Assembly (NCBI GenBank): GCA_964567755.1
Contig: CAZMNW010000025.1
Location: 1 to 64,000 of the forward strand
Reading direction: 5' to 3'
Origin: DASRJW01 sp964567755
GTDB taxonomy: Bacteria > Krumholzibacteriota > Krumholzibacteriia > G020349025
DNA length: 64,000 nucleotides
Shown here one piece after another: positions 33,657-43,581 of this stretch. The notes beneath the pieces were generated by a model. The model saw only the letters and a program-made list of their open reading frames with translations, did no database searches and had not been told where the DNA came from. Position 1 is the stretch's first letter; every line of letters starts with the position of its first letter. Both the position numbers and the translations under genes were made by a program.

Positions 33657-34364
33657 ATGGGATTGCGGGGGAACGGCGACGCGCTGCAGACCTCGCCGCG
33701 GCAACGGGCGGAGGATCTCGTCACGGCCCTGGCGCGGCACGACCCCGTGACCGGCGCCCACCTGCAACGCCTCCCCTTCTACACGCGTCTCCTCGTTCAG
33801 GATCTCGCCACGCACCCGCGCCATCGCGCCTCGTTGCGCGCTGGGATCGAGATCCTGCCCCGAGCCAGCACATTGCACGACGTGGGCAAGCTCTGCGTCT
33901 CCGAGTGGATCCTGCGCAAACGCGGACCTCTCGCCGTCGACGAGTTCGCGGCGATGAAACTCCACACGACGGCCGGCGGGCGCGCGCTGCACGAGCTGGC
34001 GCGGCTCGACCCGGAGGATCGTTTCCTCGCCCTGGGACACGACATCGCGCTCTATCATCATGAGCGCTGGAACGGCGGCGGCTATCCGTTCGGCTTGCGC
34101 GGCGCGCAGATCCCGCTCGCCGCCCGCATCGTCGCCCTCGCCGACGTCTACGACGCCCTCACTTCGGAGCGGCCGTACAAGCCCGCGTTCGATCATGTGG
34201 TCGCCCGCAAGCTCATCCTCGCCCAAACGGGCGCACATTTCGATCCCGACGTCGTCGAGGCCTTCCTCGCCACGGAACGCACCTTCTTGGACGCCGCACT
34301 GCGATCGCGTGTGCCGGCCTCATACGCCGAGCCAATCGCATCGCTGACGCTCCAGGCGCGCTGA
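33657..34364 (+). CDS. Stand-alone HD-GYP domain protein
   Basis: 235 residues that are almost entirely an HD-GYP phosphohydrolase domain, the family that degrades cyclic di-GMP or cyclic GMP-AMP. Motifs in order: GAHLQRLPFYTRLL (first His), LHDVGKLCVSEWIL (HD pair), HTTAGGRALHEL, ALYHHERWNGGGYPFGLRG (HHE and GYP), and ADVYDALTSERPYKP. All metal-binding residues seem present. No receiver or PAS domain is attached, which is unusual; a partner sensor may be separate. The ATG at 33657 is the best placed after AAGGGGG. Confidence 0.9.
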   Translation: MGLRGNGDALQTSPRQRAEDLVTALARHDPVTGAHLQRLPFYTRLLVQDLATHPRHRASLRAGIEILPRASTLHDVGKLCVSEWILRKRGPLAVDEFAAMKLHTTAGGRALHELARLDPEDRFLALGHDIALYHHERWNGGGYPFGLRGAQIPLAARIVALADVYDALTSERPYKPAFDHVVARKLILAQTGAHFDPDVVEAFLATERTFLDAALRSRVPASYAEPIASLTLQAR

Positions 34365-34381
34365 AACAAAGAATCCCAGAG

Positions 34382-34421
34382 CGACGCGTCACGCCAGGAT
34401 GCGACGAGGCATGACGCGTCG
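34382..34421. terminator. Inverted repeat between convergent genes
   Basis: Ten-base perfect arms CGACGCGTCA (34382-34391) and TGACGCGTCG (34412-34421) with a 20-base spacer that can extend the stem by GCC/GGC. It lies between the HD-GYP stop and the mqnD stop, so it is likely a two-way terminator, although no T run is attached. Confidence 0.45.
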
Positions 34422-34494
34422 TCCGGGATGGTCACGAGGACGACCAATCGGGCGCGAGCAATGTTTCTGCCAGTGTTCGCGGTGCCTGGAGACT

Positions 34495-35328
34495 TCAAGC
34501 CGCGGCGAACTCGATGGGGACAGCTGCGGGCACGAGGCCGGCCTCGTGGCCACGGCGCAAGAACTCGTGGATACCCGTGCGCCCGCGCTCACCGAGATCG
34601 CGCGTCAGATCGTTCACGTACATGCCGATGAACCGATCGGCGAGCTTGCGATCGAGACCGCGTCCATACTGCAGCGCGTGCTCGACGGCAGGTTCGCGAT
34701 GACGCAACGCGTGATCGATGCTGCGCCCGAGCACGCGCACGATGCGCTGCACGATGTCCTCGGGCAAATCGCGCCGCACCGCGTTGACGCCGAGCGGGAG
34801 CGGCAGGCCGCCCGTCTCGTCGCGCCACCATTCGCCGAGATCGAGCACCTTGTTGAGATCGTGTCCGGCGTAGGTCAGCTGGCCCTCGTGGATCAACAGC
34901 CCTGCTTCGGCTTCGCCGGCGAGGACGTATTCCATGATCTGGTCGAACGGCACCTGCGTGTGCTGGAAGTAGCCGAGCGCGAGCCGTGCCGCCAGAAATG
35001 CCGAGGTGCGCGTCCCCGGCACCGCGATGCGCACGTCGTGCAGATCTTCGACCCGCATGGGTTTGCGCGACACGATCAGCGGTCCATAGCCGTCGCCCAT
35101 GCTGGCGCCGTGCGGCAGCAGCAAGTAGCGTTCGTGCAGGAAGGAATAGGCGTAGACCGAGAGCGCCGTGATCTCGAGCTCGCCGTTCTCGGCGCGCCGA
35201 TTCAGCGTTTCGATGTCCTGCAGCACGTGCTCGAACTCGAGGCCTTCGGCATCCACGAGCCCTTGGGCGAGCGCATAGAACATGAAGGCGTCGTCGGGAT
35301 CGGGGCTGTGTCCGAGTCGCAGCAGCAC
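34495..35328 (-). CDS. mqnD: 1,4-dihydroxy-6-naphthoate synthase MqnD
   Basis: Converts cyclic dehypoxanthinyl futalosine to 1,4-dihydroxy-6-naphthoate in the futalosine route to menaquinone. The 277 residues start with the family hallmark LGHSPDPDDAFMFYAL, continue with YGPLIVSRKP, VPGTRTSAFLAARLAL and GEAEAGLLIHEGQLTYAG, which holds the catalytic His, and end with the solute-binding-like C-terminal lobe. Start is GTG after GAGG. No other mqn gene is in the window. It shows that this organism makes menaquinone without the classical men pathway (inference from one gene). Confidence 0.95.
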   Translation of the reverse strand: MLLRLGHSPDPDDAFMFYALAQGLVDAEGLEFEHVLQDIETLNRRAENGELEITALSVYAYSFLHERYLLLPHGASMGDGYGPLIVSRKPMRVEDLHDVRIAVPGTRTSAFLAARLALGYFQHTQVPFDQIMEYVLAGEAEAGLLIHEGQLTYAGHDLNKVLDLGEWWRDETGGLPLPLGVNAVRRDLPEDIVQRIVRVLGRSIDHALRHREPAVEHALQYGRGLDRKLADRFIGMYVNDLTRDLGERGRTGIHEFLRRGHEAGLVPAAVPIEFAAA

Positions 35329-35357
35329 GTCGCCTCGCTTCCGGTCACAAGGCCGGG

Positions 35358-35387
35358 ACTATACCGTCCGGGTGCCCGAGACTGCAA
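35358..35387 (-). promoter_or_regulatory. Promoter of mqnD
   Basis: Minus strand: -35 TTGCAG (35387-35382), 18-base spacer, -10 TATAGT (35363-35358), about 23 bases of leader. Confidence 0.65.
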
Positions 35388-35483
35388 CCGCGTCGCGTGG
35401 GTCCGCCAGGGCCCACGGATGGACATCGGGACGACCGTCGACTACCATCCAACGGCGATGCGACAATTTCCCAGACGCACTCA

Positions 35484-35507
35484 TCACAGTGCACAAGCCC
35501 ACTGTGA
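35484..35507. promoter_or_regulatory. Palindrome upstream of the beta-barrel gene
   Basis: TCACAGTG (35484-35491) and CACTGTGA (35500-35507), perfect eight-base arms with an eight-base spacer, 45 bases before the ATG. A weak promoter (TCGACT, 18 bases, GACAAT ending near 35466) lies just upstream, so the palindrome would fall in the first part of the transcript: either a repressor operator or an mRNA hairpin. Confidence 0.5.
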
Positions 35508-35551
35508 CAGGAAACCAGGAGCGCGTCTTCAACATCGAGAAGGAGTCCGTA

Positions 35552-36178
35552 ATGCGTAAGGCTATCGCGGTGCTGTCTGTGATGCTGGCTCTGTGGAGCA
35601 CCGGCGTTCGCGCGCAGGTTCAGAGCATCGAAGCTATTCCCTTCGGTGGCTATCGCTGGAGCGGCGGCATCTCCAACCTGGGCGGTGTCACCGAGTTCGA
35701 CGTCAAGGACGCAGCCGCATTCGGCCTCTGCCTGGACCTCAACATGCCGAGAAGCTCGGTTGCAGAGCTCTACTGGAGTCATTGGGAAGGTGACTGGGAA
35801 GCCACGACGATCGCCGGCCAGAATCCAACGGGATCGTTCTCGCGCGACGACTTCATGATCAACGGCATCTGGTACGCCACGAAGAGCAACGGACCGGCTC
35901 GGCCCTACTTCACTGCGGGACTCGGGGCGTCGGTCTTCTACGCCGACAACGCCGAGACGGTCGGGCGCTTCGCATGGAACATCGGGGCTGGAGTCCGCAA
36001 GGACGTCAACGAGAAGTTCGGGTTGCGTGTCGACTTCCGCTGGGTTCCGACCTGGGTCACCACCGGTGAGTCGGTGTGGTGCGACCCGTTCTTCGGTTGC
36101 TACCCCGTATCCGAAGGCGAGTTCTTCGATCAGGTCGAACTGACTGGCGGTCTGATCATCAAGTTGGGTGGCCGGTAA
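35552..36178 (+). CDS. Small outer-membrane beta-barrel protein
   Basis: 208 residues with a clear signal peptide (AIAVLSVMLALWSTGVRAQ, cut near 22) followed by alternating hydrophobic/polar strands rich in Trp, Tyr and Gly: AIPFGGYRWSGGISN, SVAELYWSHWEGDW, RPYFTAGLGASVFYAD, WNIGAGVRKDVNEKFGLRVDFRW, and a last strand LTGGLIIKLGGR. This is the OmpW/OmpA-like eight-strand barrel pattern (outer membrane beta-barrel domain). A loop contains two cysteines (VWCDPFFGCYP) that may form a disulfide. AGGAG lies six bases before the ATG. Function unknown. Confidence 0.88.
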   Translation: MRKAIAVLSVMLALWSTGVRAQVQSIEAIPFGGYRWSGGISNLGGVTEFDVKDAAAFGLCLDLNMPRSSVAELYWSHWEGDWEATTIAGQNPTGSFSRDDFMINGIWYATKSNGPARPYFTAGLGASVFYADNAETVGRFAWNIGAGVRKDVNEKFGLRVDFRWVPTWVTTGESVWCDPFFGCYPVSEGEFFDQVELTGGLIIKLGGR

Positions 36179-36207
36179 GCCCCACCGGGCTCGAGCGAAA
36201 TCGAAGG

Positions 36208-36233
36208 CGCTGGCAGTCGTGAGATTGCCAGCG
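36208..36233. terminator. Hairpin between convergent genes
   Basis: CGCTGGCA (36208-36215) pairs with TGCCAGCG (36226-36233) around ten bases, 30 bases after the beta-barrel stop and followed on the plus strand by a pyrimidine-rich stretch (TCTCACTTTCTTCC). Likely a terminator for the beta-barrel gene, perhaps both ways. Confidence 0.6.
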
Positions 36234-36320
36234 TCTCACTTTCTTCCGCACGCACGCCGCCGCCGAGTTCGACCTGGCAAGCATGCGGCGGCTTTGGGTG
36301 CGATCCCCGAGTTTGCGGTT

Positions 36321-37775
36321 TCAGTCCTCCCGCAGCTTGGCGAATTCTTTCAAGCCGAGGTGGACCTTGAAGCGCGAGGCGCGGCTGTCCCAGCCGGCCT
36401 CCGGGTGCGTGTAGTGGAAGGCCCACGAGCTGCCCCCATAGCCGCTGCGACGTTCGTAGCCGATGACGGAGAAGCGGTACAGCGATTCCAGGGCCTCGTC
36501 GGCGCCGACCGCGTTCTCCGCCGAACGCCGGCGTTCGTATTCCTCGGTGAACTGGTCGCGCTGAAACGTGATCGTGCTGAGCGTCGAGCAGGCTTGCAAC
36601 GCTTCCTCCCACCGCGGCCAATGAGCGATGATTTCGTCGTCGAGCTCCGCCTTGAGATAGGCCGAATATTGCTCGCGCGCGTTCACCACGTCTTGGTTGC
36701 TGAGCAGGAGTGGATCTTCTTGTCGTCGCCGAGACTGGTGGAGTGACGAGTTGAGGAACTTGATCACGTCGCGTGGCCGCAGAAACGTGCGCCCCAGGAT
36801 GTAGCTCCATTTCGAGTTCGAGCCGCGCGGCGCATCGGGGGTCGTGATCGAATCCCACGTGGCGACCGGACCGAGCTTGGCGCGGAGCCGCGTCCCGACC
36901 AGATCGAGCAGCGATTCGCTGTTCCACTCGAGACGGAGCGTCAGGGTTTCGCTGATCTTGTTCTTGTCGGAGAAGGACAGCTCGTCCCAGAGGTCGGTGC
37001 GCAGGTAGACGACAGGGCGAATCGGGACTTCACTCTGGCGGCAGGCCTGACGCACCGAGCGCGCGGCAAGGACGAGGCCGGCGAGCATGCGGGCGCGTTC
37101 GGTCGTCACCGAGGAAATTCCCTGGTCCAGCTCGTCGAAGTGGAGCATCAGCGCGGGCAGCCCCAGCTTCCGCGCCAGCGCGATCGTCGCCGCGAGCAGG
37201 AGATCCGACAGCGCGTTGAGCTCCATGCCCAGCTTCATGTCGCTCTTGCTGCGATCGAGCGCGATCGCCCCCAGTTTGCAGCCGAAGACTTGCGGCTCGA
37301 AGGACATGCTCGACAAGCGCAGCTTCGACGGCCGGAGCACGCTGTCGAGCGCCGGCGAGCCGTTGCCGTAATTGTCGGCGAGGAAGTGGCGGATCGCCTG
37401 CGCGCTGCTCTCGGTCGACTGCGGCGCGCGCGACAGAGTGAGCCAGGCGAGCTGCACGGCGATGAGATAACGCCACGAAGAAACGTAAGCCTCGACGTCG
37501 GAAGCACCCCGGTCGATTCTCTGCGCGTGCACATTCCACGGGTACCCGCCCAAGTTGATCGAGCGCGACACCGTCTTGCCGTTCCCTTCCGCGAAGTGAC
37601 GCACCAATGCCGTCTTGCCCGAGCCTTTGCGCCCGAGGACGAGCAGTGCCTCCTTGTTGCGGATGCGGTCCACCGCATCGGTGGTGAGGAAGTAGTCGAG
37701 AACGGCGTCGTCCTCCGCCGCCACGTCGCCGAACGAGCTCAGGTCCCGAAGTGAAAGCGATCGCGTGCCGCGCAT
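36321..37775 (-). CDS. P-loop ATPase resembling the Sll1717 family
   Basis: 484-residue soluble ATPase. Walker A LLVLGRKGSGKTALVRHF lies near 46-63, and a probable Walker B is in ALMLHFDELDQG near 210; the middle contains YLRTDLWDELSFSDKNKI and the end has HYTHPEAGW before a basic tail. The pattern agrees with the Sll1717-type ATPases, distant relatives of KAP/STAND ATPases, which have no established function and sometimes sit near defence genes; none are seen here. The ATG at 37775 lies five bases after GGGGAGG. Single-gene transcription unit between two convergent or unrelated neighbours. Confidence 0.75.
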   Translation of the reverse strand: MRGTRSLSLRDLSSFGDVAAEDDAVLDYFLTTDAVDRIRNKEALLVLGRKGSGKTALVRHFAEGNGKTVSRSINLGGYPWNVHAQRIDRGASDVEAYVSSWRYLIAVQLAWLTLSRAPQSTESSAQAIRHFLADNYGNGSPALDSVLRPSKLRLSSMSFEPQVFGCKLGAIALDRSKSDMKLGMELNALSDLLLAATIALARKLGLPALMLHFDELDQGISSVTTERARMLAGLVLAARSVRQACRQSEVPIRPVVYLRTDLWDELSFSDKNKISETLTLRLEWNSESLLDLVGTRLRAKLGPVATWDSITTPDAPRGSNSKWSYILGRTFLRPRDVIKFLNSSLHQSRRRQEDPLLLSNQDVVNAREQYSAYLKAELDDEIIAHWPRWEEALQACSTLSTITFQRDQFTEEYERRRSAENAVGADEALESLYRFSVIGYERRSGYGGSSWAFHYTHPEAGWDSRASRFKVHLGLKEFAKLRED

Positions 37776-37953
37776 GGCGCCTCCCCGTGGTGCTGCGAAT
37801 GGGGCCGAGCGCTGCAAGTTGCATACCGCCCAGGAACTGGGCGCGCGACGCGAGCATTACGCTGGTGGGTGCGGCCGCCGCATGAAACGATCCCACGATG
37901 CCTGATTGTTGCTTGGCGTCCCCGGACGCCATTCTTCGGCACCGAGATGCGGT

Positions 37954-39231
<1,278 letters not shown>

Positions 39232-39236
39232 GGTTC

Positions 39237-40571
39237 CTACTCCGCCCGCAAAGCGACGACCGGGTCGAGCTTCGCGGCCTTGCGCGCCGGATAGATGCCG
39301 AAGAACAGACCCACCGAGGTCGACATGGCCACGGACAGCACGATCGCCCCGATGGGCGTGTGCATGGGCACGGGCGTCAGCGCCCCCACGAGCTGCGTCA
39401 GCCCCATCGCCAACAGCACGCCCATGACCCCGCCCGCCGAGGACAGCACGCTCGACTCGACCAGAAACTGCAGGAGGATGTCGCGACGGCGGGCGCCGAG
39501 GGACTTGCGGATGCCGATCTCGTGCGTGCGTTCGGTCACCGACGCCAACATGATGTTCATGATCACGATGCCGCCGACGACGAGGAACACCGAGGTGATG
39601 GCCACCGCGACCGCCGCCAGGCCGCCGAAGATCTGGTCCCAGAGATTCGTCAAGGAATCGCTGGCGATGACGCCGAAGGTGTCGGCCGCTTCGGGCTTGA
39701 GCCCGCGCCGGGCGCGCATGAGCACCCGCGCCTGATCCATGGTCCGGGCCATGGTCTCCGGCGAGGTACACTTGACGCCGATGTTCAGATCCCCCGAGCG
39801 TGGCGACAGCGAGCCCCACAACTTCATGTACGTGCTGAGCGGCACGCTGACGAAGTCGTCCTGGCTCTGCCCGAGGGTGGATCCCACCTTCTCCCCGATG
39901 CCGACGACATGGAAAGGACGTCCGTCGACGTGGAGAGTCTTCCCGAGCGGATCGACGCCGGGGAATATATTTTCGACGATGTCTCTGCCGATGAACGCCA
40001 CCATGGCGCGGTGTTCCTCGTCCCCCGTGGTGATGTAGCGCCCGGTGGCGACCTTTTGGTCGGCGCTCACGAACACCATGCTGGCGGTGACACCGCGAAC
40101 GCCGACGTCCTCGAGGCTCTGACGCCCGGCGCGCACGTCCCGCCGCGCGAACTCGACCGCGCCCACATCTTCGGCGAGCGTGAGACGTTCGCGCAGGTAC
40201 TCGTAGTCCCCGCGCGCGATCGTCTTGTTGCGCCGTGTGGCCTCGAGATAATCCTTGGCGTTCGTGATGATGGGGAAACGCGTGACGTAGAAAACGTTGG
40301 CGCCCAGATTAGCGACGCGCTCGGCGACATAGGTGTTCATGCCCTCGATGATGGAGATGACACCGATGAGCGTGGTGACGGAGATGATGACGCCGAGCAG
40401 GGTGAGCAGAGAGCGCAGCTTGTGCGACCACAGAGTTTCCAGTGCGATGCGGGCCGGCTCGCGCCAAAACAGACGCCGCGACGAAACCGGCGTCATCGCC
40501 CGGCGCATCCAACTCCACACGGCAGCTCTGGACATGGTTTGCTCACCGCTTCCCGGCCGGCCGGGAAACAT
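39237..40571 (-). CDS. MacB-like ABC permease (first of two)
   Basis: 444 residues with the same layout as its neighbour: helix LRSLLTLLGVIISVTTLIGVI, a periplasmic core, helices AVAVAITSVFLVVGGIVIMNIML and two more, coupling motif SVTERTHEIGIRKSLGARRRDI, and end KAAKLDPVVALRAE. Its first ATG shares one base with the adaptor stop (TGATG), consistent with coupling; an internal ATG at 40535 is possible. Probably part of a tripartite export or lipid-transport machine with the MacA-like adaptor. Substrate unknown. Confidence 0.92.
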   Translation of the reverse strand: MFPGRPGSGEQTMSRAAVWSWMRRAMTPVSSRRLFWREPARIALETLWSHKLRSLLTLLGVIISVTTLIGVISIIEGMNTYVAERVANLGANVFYVTRFPIITNAKDYLEATRRNKTIARGDYEYLRERLTLAEDVGAVEFARRDVRAGRQSLEDVGVRGVTASMVFVSADQKVATGRYITTGDEEHRAMVAFIGRDIVENIFPGVDPLGKTLHVDGRPFHVVGIGEKVGSTLGQSQDDFVSVPLSTYMKLWGSLSPRSGDLNIGVKCTSPETMARTMDQARVLMRARRGLKPEAADTFGVIASDSLTNLWDQIFGGLAAVAVAITSVFLVVGGIVIMNIMLASVTERTHEIGIRKSLGARRRDILLQFLVESSVLSSAGGVMGVLLAMGLTQLVGALTPVPMHTPIGAIVLSVAMSTSVGLFFGIYPARKAAKLDPVVALRAE

Positions 40572-42040
40572 CAGGACGGTCGATCTTCCTCGCCCTTGGC
40601 CTTGCGCACCTTGGTGAGGTGCTTCAGCTCGCGCAAGACCTTGTAACTGCCGGTCACGATTTCGTCGCCCTCTTGCAGGCCCGCAGTGATCTCGATGTCG
40701 GTGATGCCGGTGATGCCGGTCTTGACGGGACGGAAGCGGGCGCGACCGTCATGCACGACGAACACTCCCTGGATTTCCTTCTTGCTGTCGAGGTTGCCAG
40801 CCGGTGAGGTTGCGGGCGCTGCCCTGGCGCCCGCCGCGCTTGCATGCGCCAGGCTGTCCTGTGCTTGTGCGGGCGCATTTTGTGCCGCCGCTTCGTCGCT
40901 GCCCTTCTCCTTCTTGGAACCCTTTTCCGCGGCGTCGATGTCAGCCTGGCGGCGAATGGTCAAGGCCTGGAGGGGGATCGCGATCGCCTTGTCGCGGGTC
41001 GCGGTCGTGATCTTCGCCGTCGCGGACAGACCGGGCCGCACGCCGGCAGGCGGTCTCTCCAAAGTGATGACCACCTTGAAGTCTTTGGCCTCCTGACTGC
41101 CGGTGGTGAGCTGCGAGGTGGATTGACCCGTCGATCGCAGCAGCGCGGTCGTGCCGATTTCGCTCACGGTGCCGCGGAACGTGCTGTCCGGGTAAGCATC
41201 GATGGAGACTTCGGCGGGCTGCCCGGGCTCGACATCGACCACGTCGGATTCGTCGACGCGCACCTCCGCGGTGACCGCGGACATGTCGGCGACGGTCATC
41301 AGGTAGCTTCCCGGGCTGTTCTGGATTCCCGGCACCATCTGTTCGCCCACGTGCACCGGCAGGCTGGTCACGACCCCGTCGATCGGCGAGCTGTAGATGG
41401 TCTTGTGCAGATCGTCCTCGGAGCGGCTGAGTCCGGCCTGAGCTTCCTGCAGCAGTGAGCTGCTGCGGTCCATTTCCGCTTCTGCCTGACCCACGCGCGC
41501 CTCGGCCACATCCACACCGGCCCGCGCGCTCTCGAAGCTGCTCTTGCGCACGTCCTGCTCGGACTGCGCGATCAGCCCGCGGCCGAAGAGCTGCTCGGCG
41601 CGCTCCCAGTCGAGCTTGGCGCGCTCGAAATCCGCGCGCGCACGCGCCAACTCGGCTGCAACGGTGCGCTGGTTGGCCTCGGCCGCCGCCACCGCTGCCT
41701 TCGCCGACCTGACCATCGCACCCTGCGCCGCCACCCCGGCCGTCGGCTGCACCGCCTCCATGCGCAGGAGCACGTGCCCGGTCTCGACGACTTGACCCTC
41801 CACCACCTCGATGGTCACGATCTTTCCGAAGGTCTGCGACGTGATGTTCACGTAGAGGCGGGGTCGAATCTCGCCGGAAGCCGTGACGGTGGACGCGAGG
41901 TTCTGCCGCGCCACGGTGCCGATCTGCACGGCGATCACCTGGGCGCGTTTCTTCTGGACGACGGAGCTCGCGATCAGGACCAGCAAGAGGGCGGCGCCGA
42001 TGCCGAACACGAGTTTGCGCCGGCGCGACATTCTCAACAC
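40571..42040 (-). CDS. MacA/HlyD-like periplasmic adaptor
   Basis: 489 residues: N-terminal membrane anchor (KLVFGIGAALLLVLIASSVV), a lipoyl-like half (SGEIRPRLYVNITSQTFGKIVTIEVVEG), a long helical hairpin (about 105-225, heptad-like AKAAVAAAEANQRTVAAELA), the second lipoyl half (YSSPIDGVVTSLPVHVGEQM), then the beta-barrel domain (VDVEPGQPAEVSIDAYPDS). An Ala/Lys-rich insert (about 385-430) interrupts the membrane-proximal domain. GTG at 42040 sits seven bases after GGGAG; an ATG three codons later is an alternative. It bridges inner-membrane permeases to an outer-membrane channel not present here. Confidence 0.9.
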   Translation of the reverse strand: MLRMSRRRKLVFGIGAALLLVLIASSVVQKKRAQVIAVQIGTVARQNLASTVTASGEIRPRLYVNITSQTFGKIVTIEVVEGQVVETGHVLLRMEAVQPTAGVAAQGAMVRSAKAAVAAAEANQRTVAAELARARADFERAKLDWERAEQLFGRGLIAQSEQDVRKSSFESARAGVDVAEARVGQAEAEMDRSSSLLQEAQAGLSRSEDDLHKTIYSSPIDGVVTSLPVHVGEQMVPGIQNSPGSYLMTVADMSAVTAEVRVDESDVVDVEPGQPAEVSIDAYPDSTFRGTVSEIGTTALLRSTGQSTSQLTTGSQEAKDFKVVITLERPPAGVRPGLSATAKITTATRDKAIAIPLQALTIRRQADIDAAEKGSKKEKGSDEAAAQNAPAQAQDSLAHASAAGARAAPATSPAGNLDSKKEIQGVFVVHDGRARFRPVKTGITGITDIEITAGLQEGDEIVTGSYKVLRELKHLTKVRKAKGEEDRPS

Positions 42041-42309
42041 GGGAACACTCCCTTGAAAGACAAGTGGAATCGAGAGCGGCGCCGCCGGATGCGGTGACTC
42101 GACAGAGGCGCTTGCTCGTCCGAGCCGGAATGGTAGCGGAGCCCCGCGGCGGGCGAAAGCACCCCCTCCCGCATGGCCGCTTGCGCCCACACAGGAGAAT
42201 ACGCAAGAAAACGCCGCGGGGTTCGAGCCGCCGTCGTCAGGGAGGCTCTGCTGAGGTCACGATCACAATCGGGCCATCGCGCAGATCGAAGAAGCCGGCA
42301 ATTGCACGA

Positions 42310-43581
42310 TCATCCGGGGCTCATGCGCAAGCCGTTGTAGGCGTGGCAGAGGCCGGAGACCAGGCTCTCGTACATCTCGCGGTGGCTTTTGACGCGGCCG
42401 AAGTCGCGGCTGGCATTGGCCGTAATCTCCTCGCACAGCCGCGCGCGCGCCGCATCGATCGTCCGGCGTTCGGCCGGCGTGAATTCATAGAGACCGAACT
42501 GATCGACGAGACCGATCACCTCGAGGCTGTGACCCAAGAACTTGATGCGCTGGTCGAGCGCGGCCAACGCCGCGCCTTCGACGTTTCCACGCGCTGCATT
42601 CAATTTCTCCACTTGATCGATGACGCCGAGATCGTAGGTGAAGCGCCGGATCTGTGTCCGCATGTGCGCGGAGAAGGCGCTGTTGCGCTGGGCGTTGCCG
42701 TAACCCGAGGACAGCGCCGCCGCCAGCCCATAGAGCATGTGCAAGCCACCGCAGGCGCGCGTGAACGCGGCGCAGTCGCGCGGCAGCTCGGCGGCGCCGA
42801 GATCGACTTCGCGCACCAGACGTGTGTCGGCCTCGAGCGCCGCCGACGTGTCGTCCAAGAGGCGCTCGAGGTCGACGCTCTGGTCGCGCGCGTTCGTCCA
42901 GCGGGCGGCCGCAGGCGGCGTGACGCGCGCGAGCGCCATCAAAGTCCAGGAATGATCGTCGACTGGGCCCGGCCCGGGGTAGGCCGAAAGCATCCGCGCG
43001 CTGTCGACGAAATCGCGGAAGCGATACGTGCGACCGTCGTGAATGAAATCGAGATCGGGATCGCATTGCTGCTCGACGAGCGTCTTCAGCATCGCATGAC
43101 CGTGGCCCTCGTCGTGCACGGGAACTTCGAGCCACAACCGGCCACCGACCGCGAACTCGCGCGTGTAGGTCTGGAGCAACACGCGGTACGCGTCGCCGCC
43201 GAGCGGCAGATCGCGCCCGAGTGCGCGCACACCATGGATCGCGAGGTTCGAGACGCCAAGGTCGGTGCAATGGACGAGGATGTGCCGGCGCGCGACATCG
43301 AGTGCTCGAGCGACCGGTCCGCGCAATGTTCCAGCATCGGCCCAACGGAGCGGCAACCCCGGCCCGTAGCGCATCGTCCACGCGCCCGGTGCCGCAGGGG
43401 CCGTCGTGGTTCCAGCCAGCGCGGGATTCGCAACCGGCGCTCCGGCTGCCTGCATCGGGCCGGAGCCAAACCCGTTCGCTCCGCCGCGAAGGCTGTCGCG
43501 ACCGCGTCCCCACCACCAGAGACCACCGGCTGCGACAGGCAACGCTGCGCCGAGAGTGGCCAGAAACTGCCGTCGGTTCAC
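42310..43581 (-). CDS. Tat-exported protein of unknown function
   Basis: 423 residues starting with a twin-arginine signal (NRRQFLATLGAALPVAAGGLWW), a Gly/Ala-rich linker, then a domain of about 340 residues that I do not recognise. It contains HCTDLGVSNLAIHGVRALGR, VPVHDEGHGHAMLKTLVEQQ, PVDDHSWTLMALARV, and a helical C-terminal half with many polar residues (TYDLGVIDQVEKLN; CEEITANASRDFG). Several His and Asp residues could bind metal, but no family motif is clear. Tat export suggests it folds in the cytoplasm, perhaps with a cofactor. GTG start overlaps the ileS stop (GTGA), so it is the last gene of the top6-ileS series. Confidence 0.75.
   Translation of the reverse strand: MNRRQFLATLGAALPVAAGGLWWWGRGRDSLRGGANGFGSGPMQAAGAPVANPALAGTTTAPAAPGAWTMRYGPGLPLRWADAGTLRGPVARALDVARRHILVHCTDLGVSNLAIHGVRALGRDLPLGGDAYRVLLQTYTREFAVGGRLWLEVPVHDEGHGHAMLKTLVEQQCDPDLDFIHDGRTYRFRDFVDSARMLSAYPGPGPVDDHSWTLMALARVTPPAAARWTNARDQSVDLERLLDDTSAALEADTRLVREVDLGAAELPRDCAAFTRACGGLHMLYGLAAALSSGYGNAQRNSAFSAHMRTQIRRFTYDLGVIDQVEKLNAARGNVEGAALAALDQRIKFLGHSLEVIGLVDQFGLYEFTPAERRTIDAARARLCEEITANASRDFGRVKSHREMYESLVSGLCHAYNGLRMSPG

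Noticed and set aside
37827..37843. Hairpin CGCCCAG-GAA-CTGGGCG upstream of the Sll1717-type ATPase
   Set aside because: No T run on either strand and no gene end nearby; role cannot be supported.
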